A stretch of DNA of 64,000 nt from Pantoea sp. Cy-639 (GCF_011752525.1 NZ_VWXI01000006.1:1-64000), one strand, 5' to 3'. Shown: positions 30,169 to 42,790, counted from the stretch's first letter. The notes: generated by a model from the sequence alone, not told the origin. Numbers and translations: made by a program.

Positions 30169-30647
30169 GCGAGTCGCGCAGGCTCGCGCGCCGGGCGTGG
30201 ATGCTGCGCTGGCTGCTCAACTTCTACCCGCCCTACCTCGGCGCGGGCATCCGTATCCAGGCCATCAGCCCGGACATGCGCAGCGTCAAGGTGCGCATGA
30301 ACCTGACGCGATGGAACCGCAACTATGTCGGCACCCAGTTCGGCGGCAGCCTGTACGCCATGGTCGATCCCTTCTACATGCTGTTGTTGATCGAGCGGCT
30401 GGGGCGCGACTACATCGTCTGGGACAAGGCTGCCAGCATCGATTTCATCGCACCGGGCAAGGGTCCGGTGTTCGCCGAGTTCCACGTCGATGACGCGTTG
30501 CTGGACGACATTCGCCAGCAGACCGCCAGCGGCAAGAAGTACCTGCCCCGACTGCAGGTGGAGATCCGCGATGGCGCCGGCGAGCTGGTGGCGCGGGTCG
30601 AGAAAACCCTATATGTGCGGCTCAAGCCGCAAGCGAGGCTGGCGTAA
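30165..30647 (+). CDS. Hotdog-fold DUF4442 putative thioesterase
   Basis: A 160-residue hotdog protein of the DUF4442 family, with the core NRNYVGTQFGGSLYAMVDPFYMLLLI and the WDKAASIDFIAPGKGPV strand. The family resembles acyl-CoA thioesterases such as the C-terminal domain of YiiD. It is wedged between ubiH and ubiI with a 4-base overlap at its start and only 3 bases at its end, which suggests a link to ubiquinone synthesis or to membrane lipids, but no function is known. Confidence 0.85.
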   Translation: MSESRRLARRAWMLRWLLNFYPPYLGAGIRIQAISPDMRSVKVRMNLTRWNRNYVGTQFGGSLYAMVDPFYMLLLIERLGRDYIVWDKAASIDFIAPGKGPVFAEFHVDDALLDDIRQQTASGKKYLPRLQVEIRDGAGELVARVEKTLYVRLKPQARLA

Positions 30648-30650
30648 GGC

Positions 30651-31874
30651 ATGGAAATGCGCGCAGATCTGTTGATTGTCGGTGCCGGTATGGTCGGCAG
30701 CGCCCTGGCCCTGGCCTTGCGCCACAGTGGCCTGGAAATTCTCCTGCTCGACGGCGGTCCGTTGTCGGTGAAGCCGTTTGACGCCACAGCGCCGTTCGAG
30801 CCACGGGTCAGCGCCCTGTCGGCGGCCAGCCAGCGCATTCTCGAGCGCCTGGGCGCCTGGGACGGCATCGCCGGGCGCCGTGTATCGCCGTATTCGGACA
30901 TGCAGGTGTGGGACGGCAGCGGCACTGGCCAGATCCATTTCTCGGCAGCCAGCGTGCACGCCCAGGTGCTCGGGCATATCGTCGAGAACCGCGTGGTCCA
31001 GGACGGCTTGCTCGAGCGCCTGCACGACAGCGACATCGGCTTGCTGGCCAATGCCCGCCTGGAGCAGCTGCGCCGTTCCGGGGACGAATGGCTGCTGACC
31101 CTGGCCGATGGCCGCAAGCTGCGTGCGCCGCTGGTCATCGCCGCCGATGGCGCCAACTCGGCGGTACGCCGCCTGGCCGGTTGCCAGACCCGCGAGTGGG
31201 ATTACCTGCATCACGCCATCGTCACCAGCGTGCGCTGCAGCGAGGCGCACCAGGCCACGGCCTGGCAGCGCTTCACCGACGAAGGACCGCTGGCATTCCT
31301 GCCCTTGGCCCGCGATGGCCGCCAGGACTGGTGCTCGATCGTCTGGTCGACCACGCCGGAGCAGGCCGAGCAGGCCATGGCGATGGATGACGCGGCGTTC
31401 TGCAACGCCCTGGGTCGTGCCTTCGAGGGACGCCTGGGCGAGGTGCTGGAGGCCGACCCGCGGGTCTGTGTGCCGCTGCGCCAACGTCACGCCAAGCGTT
31501 ATGTGGACGAAGGGCTGGCGCTGATCGGCGACGCGGCCCACACCATCCACCCGTTGGCGGGGCAGGGCGTGAACCTGGGCTTGCTCGATGCCGCCGTGCT
31601 GGCCGAGGAGCTGATACGTGCCTGCGAGCGTGGCGAGCGCCTGGCCGATGTGAAGGTGCTCAGCCGTTTCGAGCGCCGGCGCATGCCGCACAACCTGGCG
31701 CTGATGGCGGCGATGGAAGGCTTCGAGCGCTTGTTCCAGGCCAATCCGCTGCCGCTGCGCTGGCTGCGCAACAGTGGCCTGAAGCTGGTGGAACAGATGC
31801 CTGAGGCCAAGGCTGTGTTCGTGCGCCAGGCACTGGGGCTGTCCGGGGACCTGCCGGAACTCGCCAGGGCTTGA
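30651..31874 (+). CDS. ubiI: UbiH-family ubiquinone hydroxylase (UbiI type)
   Basis: FAD monooxygenase of 407 residues with GAGMVGSALALAL, AADGANSAVRR and the signature GDAAHTIHPLAGQGVNLGLLD. E. coli has pepP-ubiH-ubiI in the same order, so C5 hydroxylation is most likely; UbiF-type C6 hydroxylation cannot be excluded because the two are close paralogues and Pseudomonas enzyme sets differ. Last gene of the pepP operon. Confidence 0.88.
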   Translation: MEMRADLLIVGAGMVGSALALALRHSGLEILLLDGGPLSVKPFDATAPFEPRVSALSAASQRILERLGAWDGIAGRRVSPYSDMQVWDGSGTGQIHFSAASVHAQVLGHIVENRVVQDGLLERLHDSDIGLLANARLEQLRRSGDEWLLTLADGRKLRAPLVIAADGANSAVRRLAGCQTREWDYLHHAIVTSVRCSEAHQATAWQRFTDEGPLAFLPLARDGRQDWCSIVWSTTPEQAEQAMAMDDAAFCNALGRAFEGRLGEVLEADPRVCVPLRQRHAKRYVDEGLALIGDAAHTIHPLAGQGVNLGLLDAAVLAEELIRACERGERLADVKVLSRFERRRMPHNLALMAAMEGFERLFQANPLPLRWLRNSGLKLVEQMPEAKAVFVRQALGLSGDLPELARA

Positions 31875-31999
31875 GGCCAGGCGTGGGGCCAGCCCGCTCC
31901 CACGCTGGCTTTTGCAACATCTGGTAACCGCACAGTGGATGAGTCGGAAAATGGGATTCACTACCATTTGCACCTCTCAACTCAGCGAGGAGTACCCCG

Positions 32000-33001
32000 A
32001 TGTTGCCCCGCAAGCCCCTTCTGGCCGCCCTGGCCCTCACATTGTTCGGTGGCACCGCCCAGGCGGCGGACGAAGTGGTGGTGTACTCCTCGCGCATCGA
32101 CGAGCTGATCAAGCCGGTGTTCGATGCCTACACCGCCAAGACCGGGGTGAAGATCAAGTTCATCACCGACAAGGAAGCCCCGCTGATGCAGCGCATCAAG
32201 GCCGAGGGCCAGAACGGCGTGGCCGACCTGCTGCTCACCGTCGACGCCGGCAACCTCTGGCAGGCCGAGCAGATGGGCATCCTGCAGCCGATCAGGTCTG
32301 CGCTAATCGACCAGAACATCCCTGCGCAATACCGCGCCTCGTCCCACGACTGGACTGGCCTGAGCCTGCGTGCGCGGACCATCGCCTACTCCACCGAGCG
32401 CGTCAAACCGTCGGAGCTGAGCACCTACGAAGCCCTGGCCGACAAGCAGTGGGAAGGCCGCCTGTGCCTGCGCACGGCGAAGAAGGTCTACAACCAGTCG
32501 CTGACCGCCACGCTGATCCAGAACCACGGCGAGGCTGACACTGAAAAGCTGGTCAAAGGCTGGGTCAACAACCTGTCCACCGACGTGTTCTCCGACGACA
32601 CCGCGCTGCTCAATGCCATCGCCGCCGGCCAGTGCGACGTGGGCATCGTCAACACCTACTACTACGGTCGCCTGCACAAAGAGAAGTCAGACCTGCCAGT
32701 GAAGCTGTTCTGGCCTAACCAGGGCGACCGTGGCGTGCACGTCAACCTGTCGGGCATTGGCCTGACCAAGCATGCGCCGCACCCGGAAGCGGCGAAAAAG
32801 CTGGTGGAGTGGATGACCGGCGAGGAAGCGCAGAAGCTGTTTGCCGACATCAACCAGGAGTTCCCGGCCAACCCGAAGGTGAAGCCTTCCGAAGAAGTGG
32901 CGGCCTGGGGCAGCTTCAAGGCTGACAGCCTCCCGGTGGAAGTGGCCGGCAAGCGACAGGCTGAAGCCATCCGCTTGATGGATCGGGCTGGCTGGAACTG
33001 A
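32000..33001 (+). CDS. Ferric iron ABC transporter, periplasmic binding protein
   Basis: A 333-residue class-II binding protein of the FbpA/FutA/AfuA group. A signal peptide ends at [13 protein letters not shown] marks the first strand; the tyrosine cluster NTYYYGR near residue 220 supplies the Fe(III) ligands. GAGGAG precedes the start. It pairs with the permease downstream across a REP element. No Fur box was recognised in the short upstream gap. Confidence 0.93.
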   Translation: MLPRKPLLAALALTLFGGTAQAADEVVVYSSRIDELIKPVFDAYTAKTGVKIKFITDKEAPLMQRIKAEGQNGVADLLLTVDAGNLWQAEQMGILQPIRSALIDQNIPAQYRASSHDWTGLSLRARTIAYSTERVKPSELSTYEALADKQWEGRLCLRTAKKVYNQSLTATLIQNHGEADTEKLVKGWVNNLSTDVFSDDTALLNAIAAGQCDVGIVNTYYYGRLHKEKSDLPVKLFWPNQGDRGVHVNLSGIGLTKHAPHPEAAKKLVEWMTGEEAQKLFADINQEFPANPKVKPSEEVAAWGSFKADSLPVEVAGKRQAEAIRLMDRAGWN

Positions 33002-33021
33002 GTTCCACCGCTTATCCTTGC

Positions 33022-33138
33022 GGGGCCTTCAAGGCCCCCTTCGCGGCTAAAGCCGCTCCCACAGGGGCCGCACAAACCTTGCAGGCAGCACAAAACCTGT
33101 GGGAGCGGCTTTAGCCGCGAACGACCGCGCAGCGGTCG
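33022..33138. repeat. Composite REP element: three nested hairpins
   Basis: GGGGCCTTCAAGGCCCC (33022-33038) is followed by a 25-base perfect inverted pair (33041-33065 and 33096-33120, containing GCGGCTAAAGCCGCTCCCAC) and then by CGACCGCGCAGCGGTCG (33122-33138). It separates the iron binding protein from its permease and may lower permease expression. Confidence 0.75.
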
Positions 33139-33162
33139 CAATCCGCCACAGAGACTCCCGCC

Positions 33163-34785
33163 TTGCCCCACACCCCCCAACGCCGCTGGTACCCCCCGGT
33201 CTTTCTCATCGCCGCGCTGGTCCTGCTGCCGCTAAGTGTCCTGCTGCTGTCCTGGCAGACGGTCGACCTGCAGATCTGGTCGCACCTGCTCGACACCCAG
33301 ATGAGCCGCCTGCTGGGCAACACCCTGACCCTGGTGCTGGGCGTTGGTGTCGGCGTGACCGTGGTGGGCGTGAGCCTGGCCTGGCTCACCAGTCTCTGCG
33401 AGTTCCCCGGGCGGCGCTGGCTGGATTGGGCGCTGATGCTGCCATTCGCCATCCCGGCCTATGTCCTGGCGTTCGTGTTCGTCGGCCTGTTGGATTTCGC
33501 CGGCCCCGTGCAGAGCGCCTTGCGCGAAGTCTTCGGGCCAATGCGCCTGCCGCGAGTGCGCTCCACCGGTGGGGTGATCACCGTACTGGTGCTGGTGTTC
33601 TACCCCTACGTCTACCTGTTGGCGCGCACCGCGTTCATGGCCCAGGGCAAGGGCCTGATGGAGGCGGCGCGAGTGCTTGGGCTGTCGCCGTTGCAGGCGT
33701 TCTGGCGGGTGGCACTGCCCATGGCGCGGCCGGCCATCGGTGCGGGTATCGCCCTGGCGCTGATGGAGACGCTGGCCGATTTCGGCGCGGTGTCGGTGTT
33801 CAACTTCGACACCTTCACCACGGCCATCTACAAGACCTGGTACGGCTTCTTCAGTCTGTCCAGCGCGGCGCAGCTGGCCAGCCTGCTGCTGCTGGCGGTG
33901 ATGCTGGTGCTGTACGGCGAGCGTCGTTCACGCGGCGCCAGCCGCAGCGGCAACGAACGGCCACGGGGGCAGGCGCTCTATCACCTGCGCGGTATCAAGG
34001 CGTTCGCCGCCAGCGCCTGGTGCCTGCTGGTGTTCGCCTGCGCCTTCGTCATCCCGTTGCTGCAACTGCTGGTGTGGTGCTGGCAGCGGGGGCGGCATGA
34101 CCTGGACGAGCGTTATCTCGGGCTGGTGCTGCATACCCTCTACCTCGGCGGCATGGCGGCGCTGATCACTGTCTGCGTCGCCTTGCTGCTGGCCTTCGCC
34201 CGGCGCCAGGCACCGACCACCGGCATCCGCGTCGGGGTCGGCCTGGCGAACCTGGGCTATGCCTTGCCGGGCTCGGTGCTGGCGGTGTCGATCATGCTGG
34301 CGTTCAGCTACCTCGACAATCAGTTGGTGATTCCGTTTTCGCAATGGCTGGGTGGGACGGGCAAGCCGCTGCTGCTGGGTAGCCTGTCGGCGTTGCTGTT
34401 GGCCTACCTGGTGCGCTTCATCGCCGTCGCTTACGGCCCGCTGGAAAGCAGCCTGGAGCGCATCCGTCCGTCGCTGCCGGAGGCTTCGCGCAGCCTTGGG
34501 GTCGCCGGGCCGAGATTGTTTTTCAAGGTGTATCTGCCGTTGCTGGTGCCGGGCGCCATGAGCGCTGCGCTGCTGGTGTTCGTCGATGTGCTCAAGGAAA
34601 TGCCGGCCACCCTGCTGATGCGTCCGTTCGGCTGGGACACCCTTGCCGTGCGGGTGTTCGAGATGACCAGTGAAGGGGAGTGGGCGCGGGCCTCGCTGCC
34701 GGCGCTGAGCCTGGTGCTGGTCGGGCTGCTGCCGGTGATCGCGCTGATCCGGCGTTCGGCCCAGCGCCCAGGGCAGTCGCGCTGA
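33163..34785 (+). CDS. Ferric iron ABC transporter permease (FbpB type)
   Basis: A 540-residue permease with two homologous BPD-transport halves of six helices each. The EAA loops are visible as EAARVLGLSPLQAFWRVALPMA (about 167-188) and EASRSLGVAGPRLFFKVYLPLL (about 442-463). The start is TTG at 33163 with a weak GAGA upstream; no ATG lies before the second helix, so this or a nearby rare start must be used. No cognate ATPase is adjacent; it must be supplied from elsewhere. Confidence 0.9.
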   Translation: MPHTPQRRWYPPVFLIAALVLLPLSVLLLSWQTVDLQIWSHLLDTQMSRLLGNTLTLVLGVGVGVTVVGVSLAWLTSLCEFPGRRWLDWALMLPFAIPAYVLAFVFVGLLDFAGPVQSALREVFGPMRLPRVRSTGGVITVLVLVFYPYVYLLARTAFMAQGKGLMEAARVLGLSPLQAFWRVALPMARPAIGAGIALALMETLADFGAVSVFNFDTFTTAIYKTWYGFFSLSSAAQLASLLLLAVMLVLYGERRSRGASRSGNERPRGQALYHLRGIKAFAASAWCLLVFACAFVIPLLQLLVWCWQRGRHDLDERYLGLVLHTLYLGGMAALITVCVALLLAFARRQAPTTGIRVGVGLANLGYALPGSVLAVSIMLAFSYLDNQLVIPFSQWLGGTGKPLLLGSLSALLLAYLVRFIAVAYGPLESSLERIRPSLPEASRSLGVAGPRLFFKVYLPLLVPGAMSAALLVFVDVLKEMPATLLMRPFGWDTLAVRVFEMTSEGEWARASLPALSLVLVGLLPVIALIRRSAQRPGQSR

Positions 34786-34787
34786 GG

Positions 34788-34816
34788 GTGCCAGGTCGCC
34801 TCCTTGCGGCTACAAT
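34788..34816 (+). promoter_or_regulatory. Candidate promoter of gcvT
   Basis: GTGCCA (34788-34793) and TACAAT (34811-34816) have a 17-base spacer, in the gap just after the permease stop. The following leader of about 90 bases was checked for a glycine riboswitch and shows none of its conserved features. Confidence 0.5.
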
Positions 34817-34909
34817 GCGCGGCACTCGCAGCGACGGGTCCTACAAGAAAAGGTAATGGGTACACATTGCCGTCCGTTGCCGCCTCGCCACGCCCGGAAG
34901 GAGAAACCC

Positions 34910-35992
34910 ATGGGACAGCGTACGCCTCTGTATGACCTGCACCTGGCGCTCGGCGCCAAGACGGTCGATTTCGGCGGATGGGACATGCCCCTGCATTATG
35001 GCTCGCAGGTCGAGGAGCACCATCAGGTGCGCAGTGACTGCGGGGTTTTCGATGTCTCCCACATGACCGTCATCGATATCGGCGGTACGGCCGCCACGCC
35101 CTGGCTGCAACACCTGCTGGCCAACGACGTGACGCGCCTGGAAAGCCCCGGCAAGGCGCTCTACAGCCCGTTGCTCAATGCCGACGGAGGGGTCATCGAC
35201 GACCTCATCGCCTACCGCACCGCAAGCGGTTACCGCCTGGTGACCAACGCTGCCACCCGTGCCAGCGTGCTGGCCTGGCTGCAGGCGCAAAGCGCCGGTT
35301 TCGCGGTCGAGTTCAGGGAGCGCGCGGAGCTGGCCATCCTCTCCATCCAGGGCCCCCGGGCACGGGACAAGGTCGCCGACCTGGTGAGCGCCTCGCGCGC
35401 CGCGCTGATCCGTGAGTTGCACCCCTTCGAAGGCATCGCCGATGGTGACTGGTTCATTGCCCGCACCGGTTACACCGGCGAGGACGGCCTGGAAATCATC
35501 CTGCCTGGCGAGCAAGCCCCGGCCTTCTTCAACGACCTGGTCGGCGCCGGCATCGCCCCGAGCGGGCTGGGTGCCCGCGACACGCTGCGCCTGGAGGCTG
35601 GCCTGAACCTGTATGGCCAGGATATCGACGAAGGCCATACCCCGTTGACCTCCAACCTGGGCGGGAGCATCGCCTGGGAACCGGCCGAACGCGCGTTCAT
35701 CGGGCGTGCCGCGCTGCTGGCGGAAATCGAGCGCGGCGTGCAGGAAAAACTGGTCGGCCTGGTGCTCGAGGAGCGTGGTGTACTGCGAGCCCACCAGGTG
35801 GTTCGCGTCTCCGGGATTGGCGAAGGGGAGATCACCAGTGGTAGTTTCTCGCCTACGCTGAGCAAGTCCATCGCGCTGGCGCGCGTGCCCATGGCCACCG
35901 CCGACCGCGCCGAAGTGGAAATCCGCGGCAAGTGGTACCCGGTGCGGGTGGTCAAACCGACCTTCGTGCGCCACGGCAAGATCCTGATCTGA
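34910..35992 (+). CDS. gcvT: Glycine cleavage system T protein (aminomethyltransferase)
   Basis: Transfers the methylene unit from aminomethyl-lipoyl-GcvH to tetrahydrofolate, releasing ammonia. The 360 residues include FGGWDMPLHYGSQVEEHHQVR at the N-terminus, the FDVSHM active-site segment and LGARDTLRLEAG. AAGGAG lies 7 bases before the ATG at 34910; an in-frame upstream ATG at 34856 has no support. gcvH follows 47 bases later; gcvP and gcvL are not in the window. Confidence 0.95.
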   Translation: MGQRTPLYDLHLALGAKTVDFGGWDMPLHYGSQVEEHHQVRSDCGVFDVSHMTVIDIGGTAATPWLQHLLANDVTRLESPGKALYSPLLNADGGVIDDLIAYRTASGYRLVTNAATRASVLAWLQAQSAGFAVEFRERAELAILSIQGPRARDKVADLVSASRAALIRELHPFEGIADGDWFIARTGYTGEDGLEIILPGEQAPAFFNDLVGAGIAPSGLGARDTLRLEAGLNLYGQDIDEGHTPLTSNLGGSIAWEPAERAFIGRAALLAEIERGVQEKLVGLVLEERGVLRAHQVVRVSGIGEGEITSGSFSPTLSKSIALARVPMATADRAEVEIRGKWYPVRVVKPTFVRHGKILI

Positions 35993-36039
35993 ACACTTAA
36001 CGGCGGGCCGACCGCTGACCCAATCGAGGAAAACAAGAC

Positions 36040-36423
36040 ATGAGCCAAATCCCCGCCGACCTGCGTTACGCCGAAAGCCACGAGTGGGCCCGCCTGGAAG
36101 CCGACGGCACGGTGACCGTGGGCATCAGCGACCACGCCCAGGCTGCCCTGGGTGACGTGGTCTTCGTCGAGCTGGCCGAAGTCGGCAAGGTGTTCGCCGC
36201 TGGCGACGCCGCTGGCGTGGTGGAGTCGGTCAAGGCCGCCTCGGACATCTACGCCCCGGTCGGTGGCGAAGTCATCGCCGTCAACGAAGAGCTGGCCGAC
36301 AGCCCGGAGTTGCTCAACGAAGAACCCTACGACTCGTGGATCTTCAAGCTCAAGCCAAGCGACAAGGCCGAGCTGAACAAGCTGCTGGATGCTGCCGGCT
36401 ACCAGGCGCTGATCGGCGAGTAA
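36040..36423 (+). CDS. gcvH: Glycine cleavage system H protein
   Basis: Lipoyl carrier of the glycine cleavage complex, 127 residues. The lipoylated lysine is K65 in [15 protein letters not shown], and SHEWARLE near the N-terminus is typical. GAGG precedes the ATG. It is the last gene of gcvT-gcvH; the P protein that normally loads it is not next to it. Confidence 0.97.
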   Translation: MSQIPADLRYAESHEWARLEADGTVTVGISDHAQAALGDVVFVELAEVGKVFAAGDAAGVVESVKAASDIYAPVGGEVIAVNEELADSPELLNEEPYDSWIFKLKPSDKAELNKLLDAAGYQALIGE

Positions 36424-36430
36424 GCGTTGC

Positions 36431-36451
36431 GGGGGCGCCTGGAGCGCCCCC
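36431..36451 (+). terminator. Hairpin after gcvH
   Basis: GGGGGCGC and GCGCCCCC pair around CTGGA, 7 bases after the gcvH stop, between convergent gcvH and tauD. No T-run follows, so it may be a weak or bidirectional terminator. Confidence 0.55.
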
Positions 36452-36483
36452 TGACGACAGCCCGGGCGGATTCCCGCCGGGTT

Positions 36484-39061
<2,578 letters not shown>

Positions 39062-39077
39062 GACGGGCTCCGGGGTC

Positions 39078-40049
39078 TCAGTTGGGCAGGTACTGGGCGC
39101 TGACGTACGGCGAGTAGTCCGGCAGGACCGCCTCGACCTTGCCTTGTTGCTTGAGGAAGGTCGCGGTGTCGGTCAGCGCCTGGGTGGTCGGCGCGCCCAG
39201 GGCGCTGGCCTGGTCGGCGGCCAGTGGGTAGACGTTGCCCTGCAGCAGCGTCGGGATATCGCCGGGCTTGGCACCGGACAGCTTGGCCAGCTTGGCCACG
39301 TTGTCAGGGGCCGCCAGCCAGGCTTGCGGGTCCTTGCGGTAGTCGGCGTAGGCGTCGAGGGTGACCTTGGCGAACGACTTGACGATGTCCGGGTGCTTGG
39401 CGGCGAAGTCCTTGCGCACGATCCAGGCATCGAAGGTCGGTGCGCCCTTGGCAGCCAGCTCGCCGGAGGTGATCAGCACCTTGCCGTTCTCCTTGGCCAC
39501 GCCCAGGGCCGGGTCCCAGACATAGGTGGCATCGATGTCGCCGCGCTTCCAGGCGGCGATGATCGCCGGTGGTGCCAGGTTGAGGATCTGTACCTTGGAG
39601 GGGTCGATGTTCCAGCTCTTCAGGGCGGCCAGCAGGCTGTAGTGGCCGGTGGATACGAAGGGCACGGCGACTTTCTTGCCGATCAGGTCCTGCGGGGTCT
39701 TGATGCTGTCGCGGGCGACCAGTGCCTCGCCGGCACCGATCTGGGTGGCGATGAGGAAGGTCTCGACCGGCAGCTTGCGGGTGGCGGCGGCGGCCAGCGG
39801 GCTGGAGCCGAGATAGCCGATCTGCACGTCGCCGCTGGCCACCGCGGTGATCACGTCGGCGCCGTTGTCGAACTTGCGCCAGTCGATGCTGGCCTTGCTG
39901 GCCTTTTCATAGGCGCCGTCGACCTGGGCGACCTTGGCCGGGTCGACGGTGGTCTGGTAGGCGACGGTCAGGTCGGCGGCCTGGGCCAGCCAGCTGGCGC
40001 TGGCGAGGGTCAGGGCGGCGAACAGACGCAGCGGTGCGTGCGGGATCAT
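39078..40049 (-). CDS. tauA: Taurine-binding periplasmic protein
   Basis: A 323-residue binding protein: signal peptide ending near [10 protein letters not shown], then [24 protein letters not shown] and [15 protein letters not shown] as expected for TauA. The second of two Met codons (MIPHAPLRL at 40049) is chosen because AGAGG lies 7 bases before it. First gene of the operon; its upstream region carries the AT-rich motif also seen before lsfA and ssuE. Confidence 0.94.
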   Translation of the reverse strand: MIPHAPLRLFAALTLASASWLAQAADLTVAYQTTVDPAKVAQVDGAYEKASKASIDWRKFDNGADVITAVASGDVQIGYLGSSPLAAAATRKLPVETFLIATQIGAGEALVARDSIKTPQDLIGKKVAVPFVSTGHYSLLAALKSWNIDPSKVQILNLAPPAIIAAWKRGDIDATYVWDPALGVAKENGKVLITSGELAAKGAPTFDAWIVRKDFAAKHPDIVKSFAKVTLDAYADYRKDPQAWLAAPDNVAKLAKLSGAKPGDIPTLLQGNVYPLAADQASALGAPTTQALTDTATFLKQQGKVEAVLPDYSPYVSAQYLPN

Positions 40050-40589
40050 GGTGAACCTCTCGTCAGGCAACTGGGGGGCTGGATGGCGAGAAGACTAGAT
40101 GATCTAAGAAATCGAAAATAAATAACCTTTTTGCATTAGCTTAAAAGCCAATCGCACGGTGGCTGGCTGTGGGGGCGCGAGTTGGCAGCAGGCTTGCCCT
40201 GCGGTTGCAGCCAGCATCGGGGTCACTGGCGAAATGGGGGAAGGCGGCTAGTCTTTTGCGGTTCTGGCTGGAAGGTCCCTGGCCGGCACGTCGGCAAACG
40301 TTTGCACATAACCTAAAGGTATGATTGACGTCGTCGATACAACGTTTTGTCAGAAATGTTCCGAAGTTATTCCGTAAAAATCTTACCGATTCATAAAACG
40401 GTCATTTTGGATTTATAGGATTGTCATTATCCTGTAGCGCAGGAAGCGACCTTAGACCAAAGTCGCAGATCGATCGTTAGCGATTGACTTGGCGGTCACG
40501 CTTTGGTGCTAAATCGCCAATCCGGGCGAGTGGGGCAACAGACTCCGCCGCTTGAGACGCACAAAAATTAGAACGTAGAGGAGCAAAAC
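40050..40589. other. Divergent regulatory region tauA / porin (540 bases, no gene)
   Basis: No coding frame is credible here. The tauA-proximal part has an AAATAAATAA motif at 40116-40125. A perfect 12-base palindrome GCAAACGTTTGC lies at 40294-40305. The porin-proximal 250 bases are AT-rich (about 40310-40440) and end in a long untranslated leader with GAGGAG before the porin ATG. Both promoters must lie in this stretch. Confidence 0.7.
40294..40305. promoter_or_regulatory. LacI-family type operator palindrome
   Basis: GCAAACGTTTGC is a perfect palindrome with a central CG, the form bound by LacI-family regulators such as PurR. It lies 285 bases upstream of the porin start and 245 bases upstream of tauA. 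Which regulator binds is unknown. Confidence 0.45.
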
Positions 40590-41918
40590 ATGTACAAGTC
40601 CAGCCTGGCTCTGGCCGTGGCACTGGGGGTTATCGCCCAACAAGCAGGCGCTGCAGGGTTCATCGAGGACAGCAAGCTGTCCGTGAGCTCGCGCACCATG
40701 TATTTCAACGACGACAACCGTGAAGGCGGTGCTGACAACCGTGAATCGGGTCAGGGCTTCAAGCTTGACTACATTTCCGGTTTCACTGAAGGCACCGTTG
40801 GCTTCGGTGTCGATGCACAGGCCCTGTGGGGTATCCACCTAGATGGCGGTAAAGGTCATCATCCTGACAGCAGCACCTTCTTCCCAAGCGACAGCAACGG
40901 TTCGGCTGTAGGTCAGTGGGCGCGGGTTGGTGCCAACGCCAAGGCTCGCTTCTCCAAGACCGAGGTGCACTTCGGTAGCGCCCTGGCACCGAACCTGCCG
41001 ATCCTGGTGTCCAACGATGGTCGTCTGCTGCCGCAGACCTTCGAGGGTGGCACCATCCAGTCGAAGGAAATCGATAACCTGACCATCAATGCTGGTCAGC
41101 TGACTCACGCCATGGGTCGTGCTTCGAGCAACCGTACCGGGTTGTCGGTTGCTGGCGCCAGCGCTGACAGCAACAAGTTCCGCTACGGTGGTCTGGACTA
41201 CAAGCTCACCCCAGACCTGACCCTGCAGTACTACTACTCGAACCTGGAAGACTTCTACAAGCAGCACTTCCTGGGCGCTACCCACGTGTTCAAGATCGCT
41301 GACGACCAGTCGTTCAAAACCGACCTGCGCTTCTTCGACAGCAGCAGCGATGGCAAGAACGGCCACGGTGGCGGCTACAACTTCAACAACAACGGTGGCT
41401 ATGCCAAGAACAGCGGCAAGGTCGACAACAAGACATGGTCTGCGATGTTCACCTATACCCTCGGTGGTCATGCGCTCATGCTGGGTCGTCAACAGGTCGG
41501 CGATGACGGGGGCTTCGTCTGGCTGAACCAGGGTAGTGTGGTTGACGGCAACGGTCGCAACGAAGGTGCTGGCGGCTCCAGCTTCTACCTGTTCACCGAC
41601 AGCATGATCAACCAGTTTGCCCGCGCGGGTGAGAACACCAACTTCGGTCAGTACTCCTATGACTTCGCTGCGCTGGGTGTTCCAGGCTTGAAGGCCTCGG
41701 TTGCCTACCTGCGTGGTGATGACATTCGCTACAAGAGCGGTCATGGCACCTACAACGAATGGGAACGTGACGCACGCGTCGACTACACCATTCAGGACGG
41801 TACTCTCAAAGGCCTGGGCTTCAGCCTGCGTCAGGGTGTCTACCGCGGTTCGGCTGAAAGCAGCCCCGACAAGGATCAGACCCGCTTCATCGTGAACTAC
41901 ACTTACGCCTTCATGTAA
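40590..41918 (+). CDS. OprD/OprE-family outer membrane porin
   Basis: A 442-residue, 18-strand type porin of the OprD superfamily. A signal peptide ends near QQAGAAG, followed by the characteristic GFIEDSKLSVSSRTMYFNDD start and ending in NYTYAFM with C-terminal aromatic residue for BAM recognition. Codon use is strongly biased (GGT, CTG, AAC), suggesting high expression. It could be an OprE-type porin; its place between tau and lsfA-ssu raises the idea of sulfonate uptake, but sequence alone does not define the substrate. Confidence 0.93.
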   Translation: MYKSSLALAVALGVIAQQAGAAGFIEDSKLSVSSRTMYFNDDNREGGADNRESGQGFKLDYISGFTEGTVGFGVDAQALWGIHLDGGKGHHPDSSTFFPSDSNGSAVGQWARVGANAKARFSKTEVHFGSALAPNLPILVSNDGRLLPQTFEGGTIQSKEIDNLTINAGQLTHAMGRASSNRTGLSVAGASADSNKFRYGGLDYKLTPDLTLQYYYSNLEDFYKQHFLGATHVFKIADDQSFKTDLRFFDSSSDGKNGHGGGYNFNNNGGYAKNSGKVDNKTWSAMFTYTLGGHALMLGRQQVGDDGGFVWLNQGSVVDGNGRNEGAGGSSFYLFTDSMINQFARAGENTNFGQYSYDFAALGVPGLKASVAYLRGDDIRYKSGHGTYNEWERDARVDYTIQDGTLKGLGFSLRQGVYRGSAESSPDKDQTRFIVNYTYAFM

Positions 41919-41937
41919 GTCGTAGCATCACCCAAAG

Positions 41938-41964
41938 AAGCCTCGCCTGATGCGAGGCTTTTTT
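41938..41964 (+). terminator. Intrinsic terminator of the porin gene
   Basis: AAGCCTCGC (41938-41946) pairs with GCGAGGCTT (41952-41960) around CTGAT and runs into TTTTTT. Confidence 0.93.
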
Positions 41965-41996
41965 GTGTCTGCGGTTCGGTATGCAATGTGGTTATA

Positions 41997-42014
41997 AATA
42001 AATCGATATTTATT
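41997..42014. promoter_or_regulatory. AT-rich inverted repeat upstream of lsfA
   Basis: AATAAAT and ATTTATT flank CGAT, 70 bases upstream of the lsfA start. Similar AATAAATAA strings occur before tauA (40116-40125) and ssuE (42918-42928). A sulfur-starvation regulator such as CysB is a reasonable candidate, since CysB sites are AT-rich and poorly conserved. Confidence 0.45.
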
Positions 42015-42084
42015 CTTTTTGTTTTGATCCGGATGCAGGCACATTGAACTCCACAAGGCCAGACACCGCACAGGAGCCGCTTCC

Positions 42085-42723
<639 letters not shown>

Positions 42724-42766
42724 TGAATTCCTCGTTGCATTGCTCTTAGCCATAGCAGGGATATTC

Positions 42767-42790
42767 GGGCCGTTTCGACGGCCCTTTTTT
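42767..42790 (+). terminator. Intrinsic terminator of lsfA
   Basis: GGGCCGT and GACGGCCC pair around TTC and run into TTTTTT. It separates lsfA from the ssu operon, which therefore has its own promoter. Confidence 0.93.

Noticed and set aside
34817..34909. Glycine riboswitch before gcvT
   Set aside because: Position is suggestive, but the conserved glycine-aptamer sequences and paired architecture are not present.
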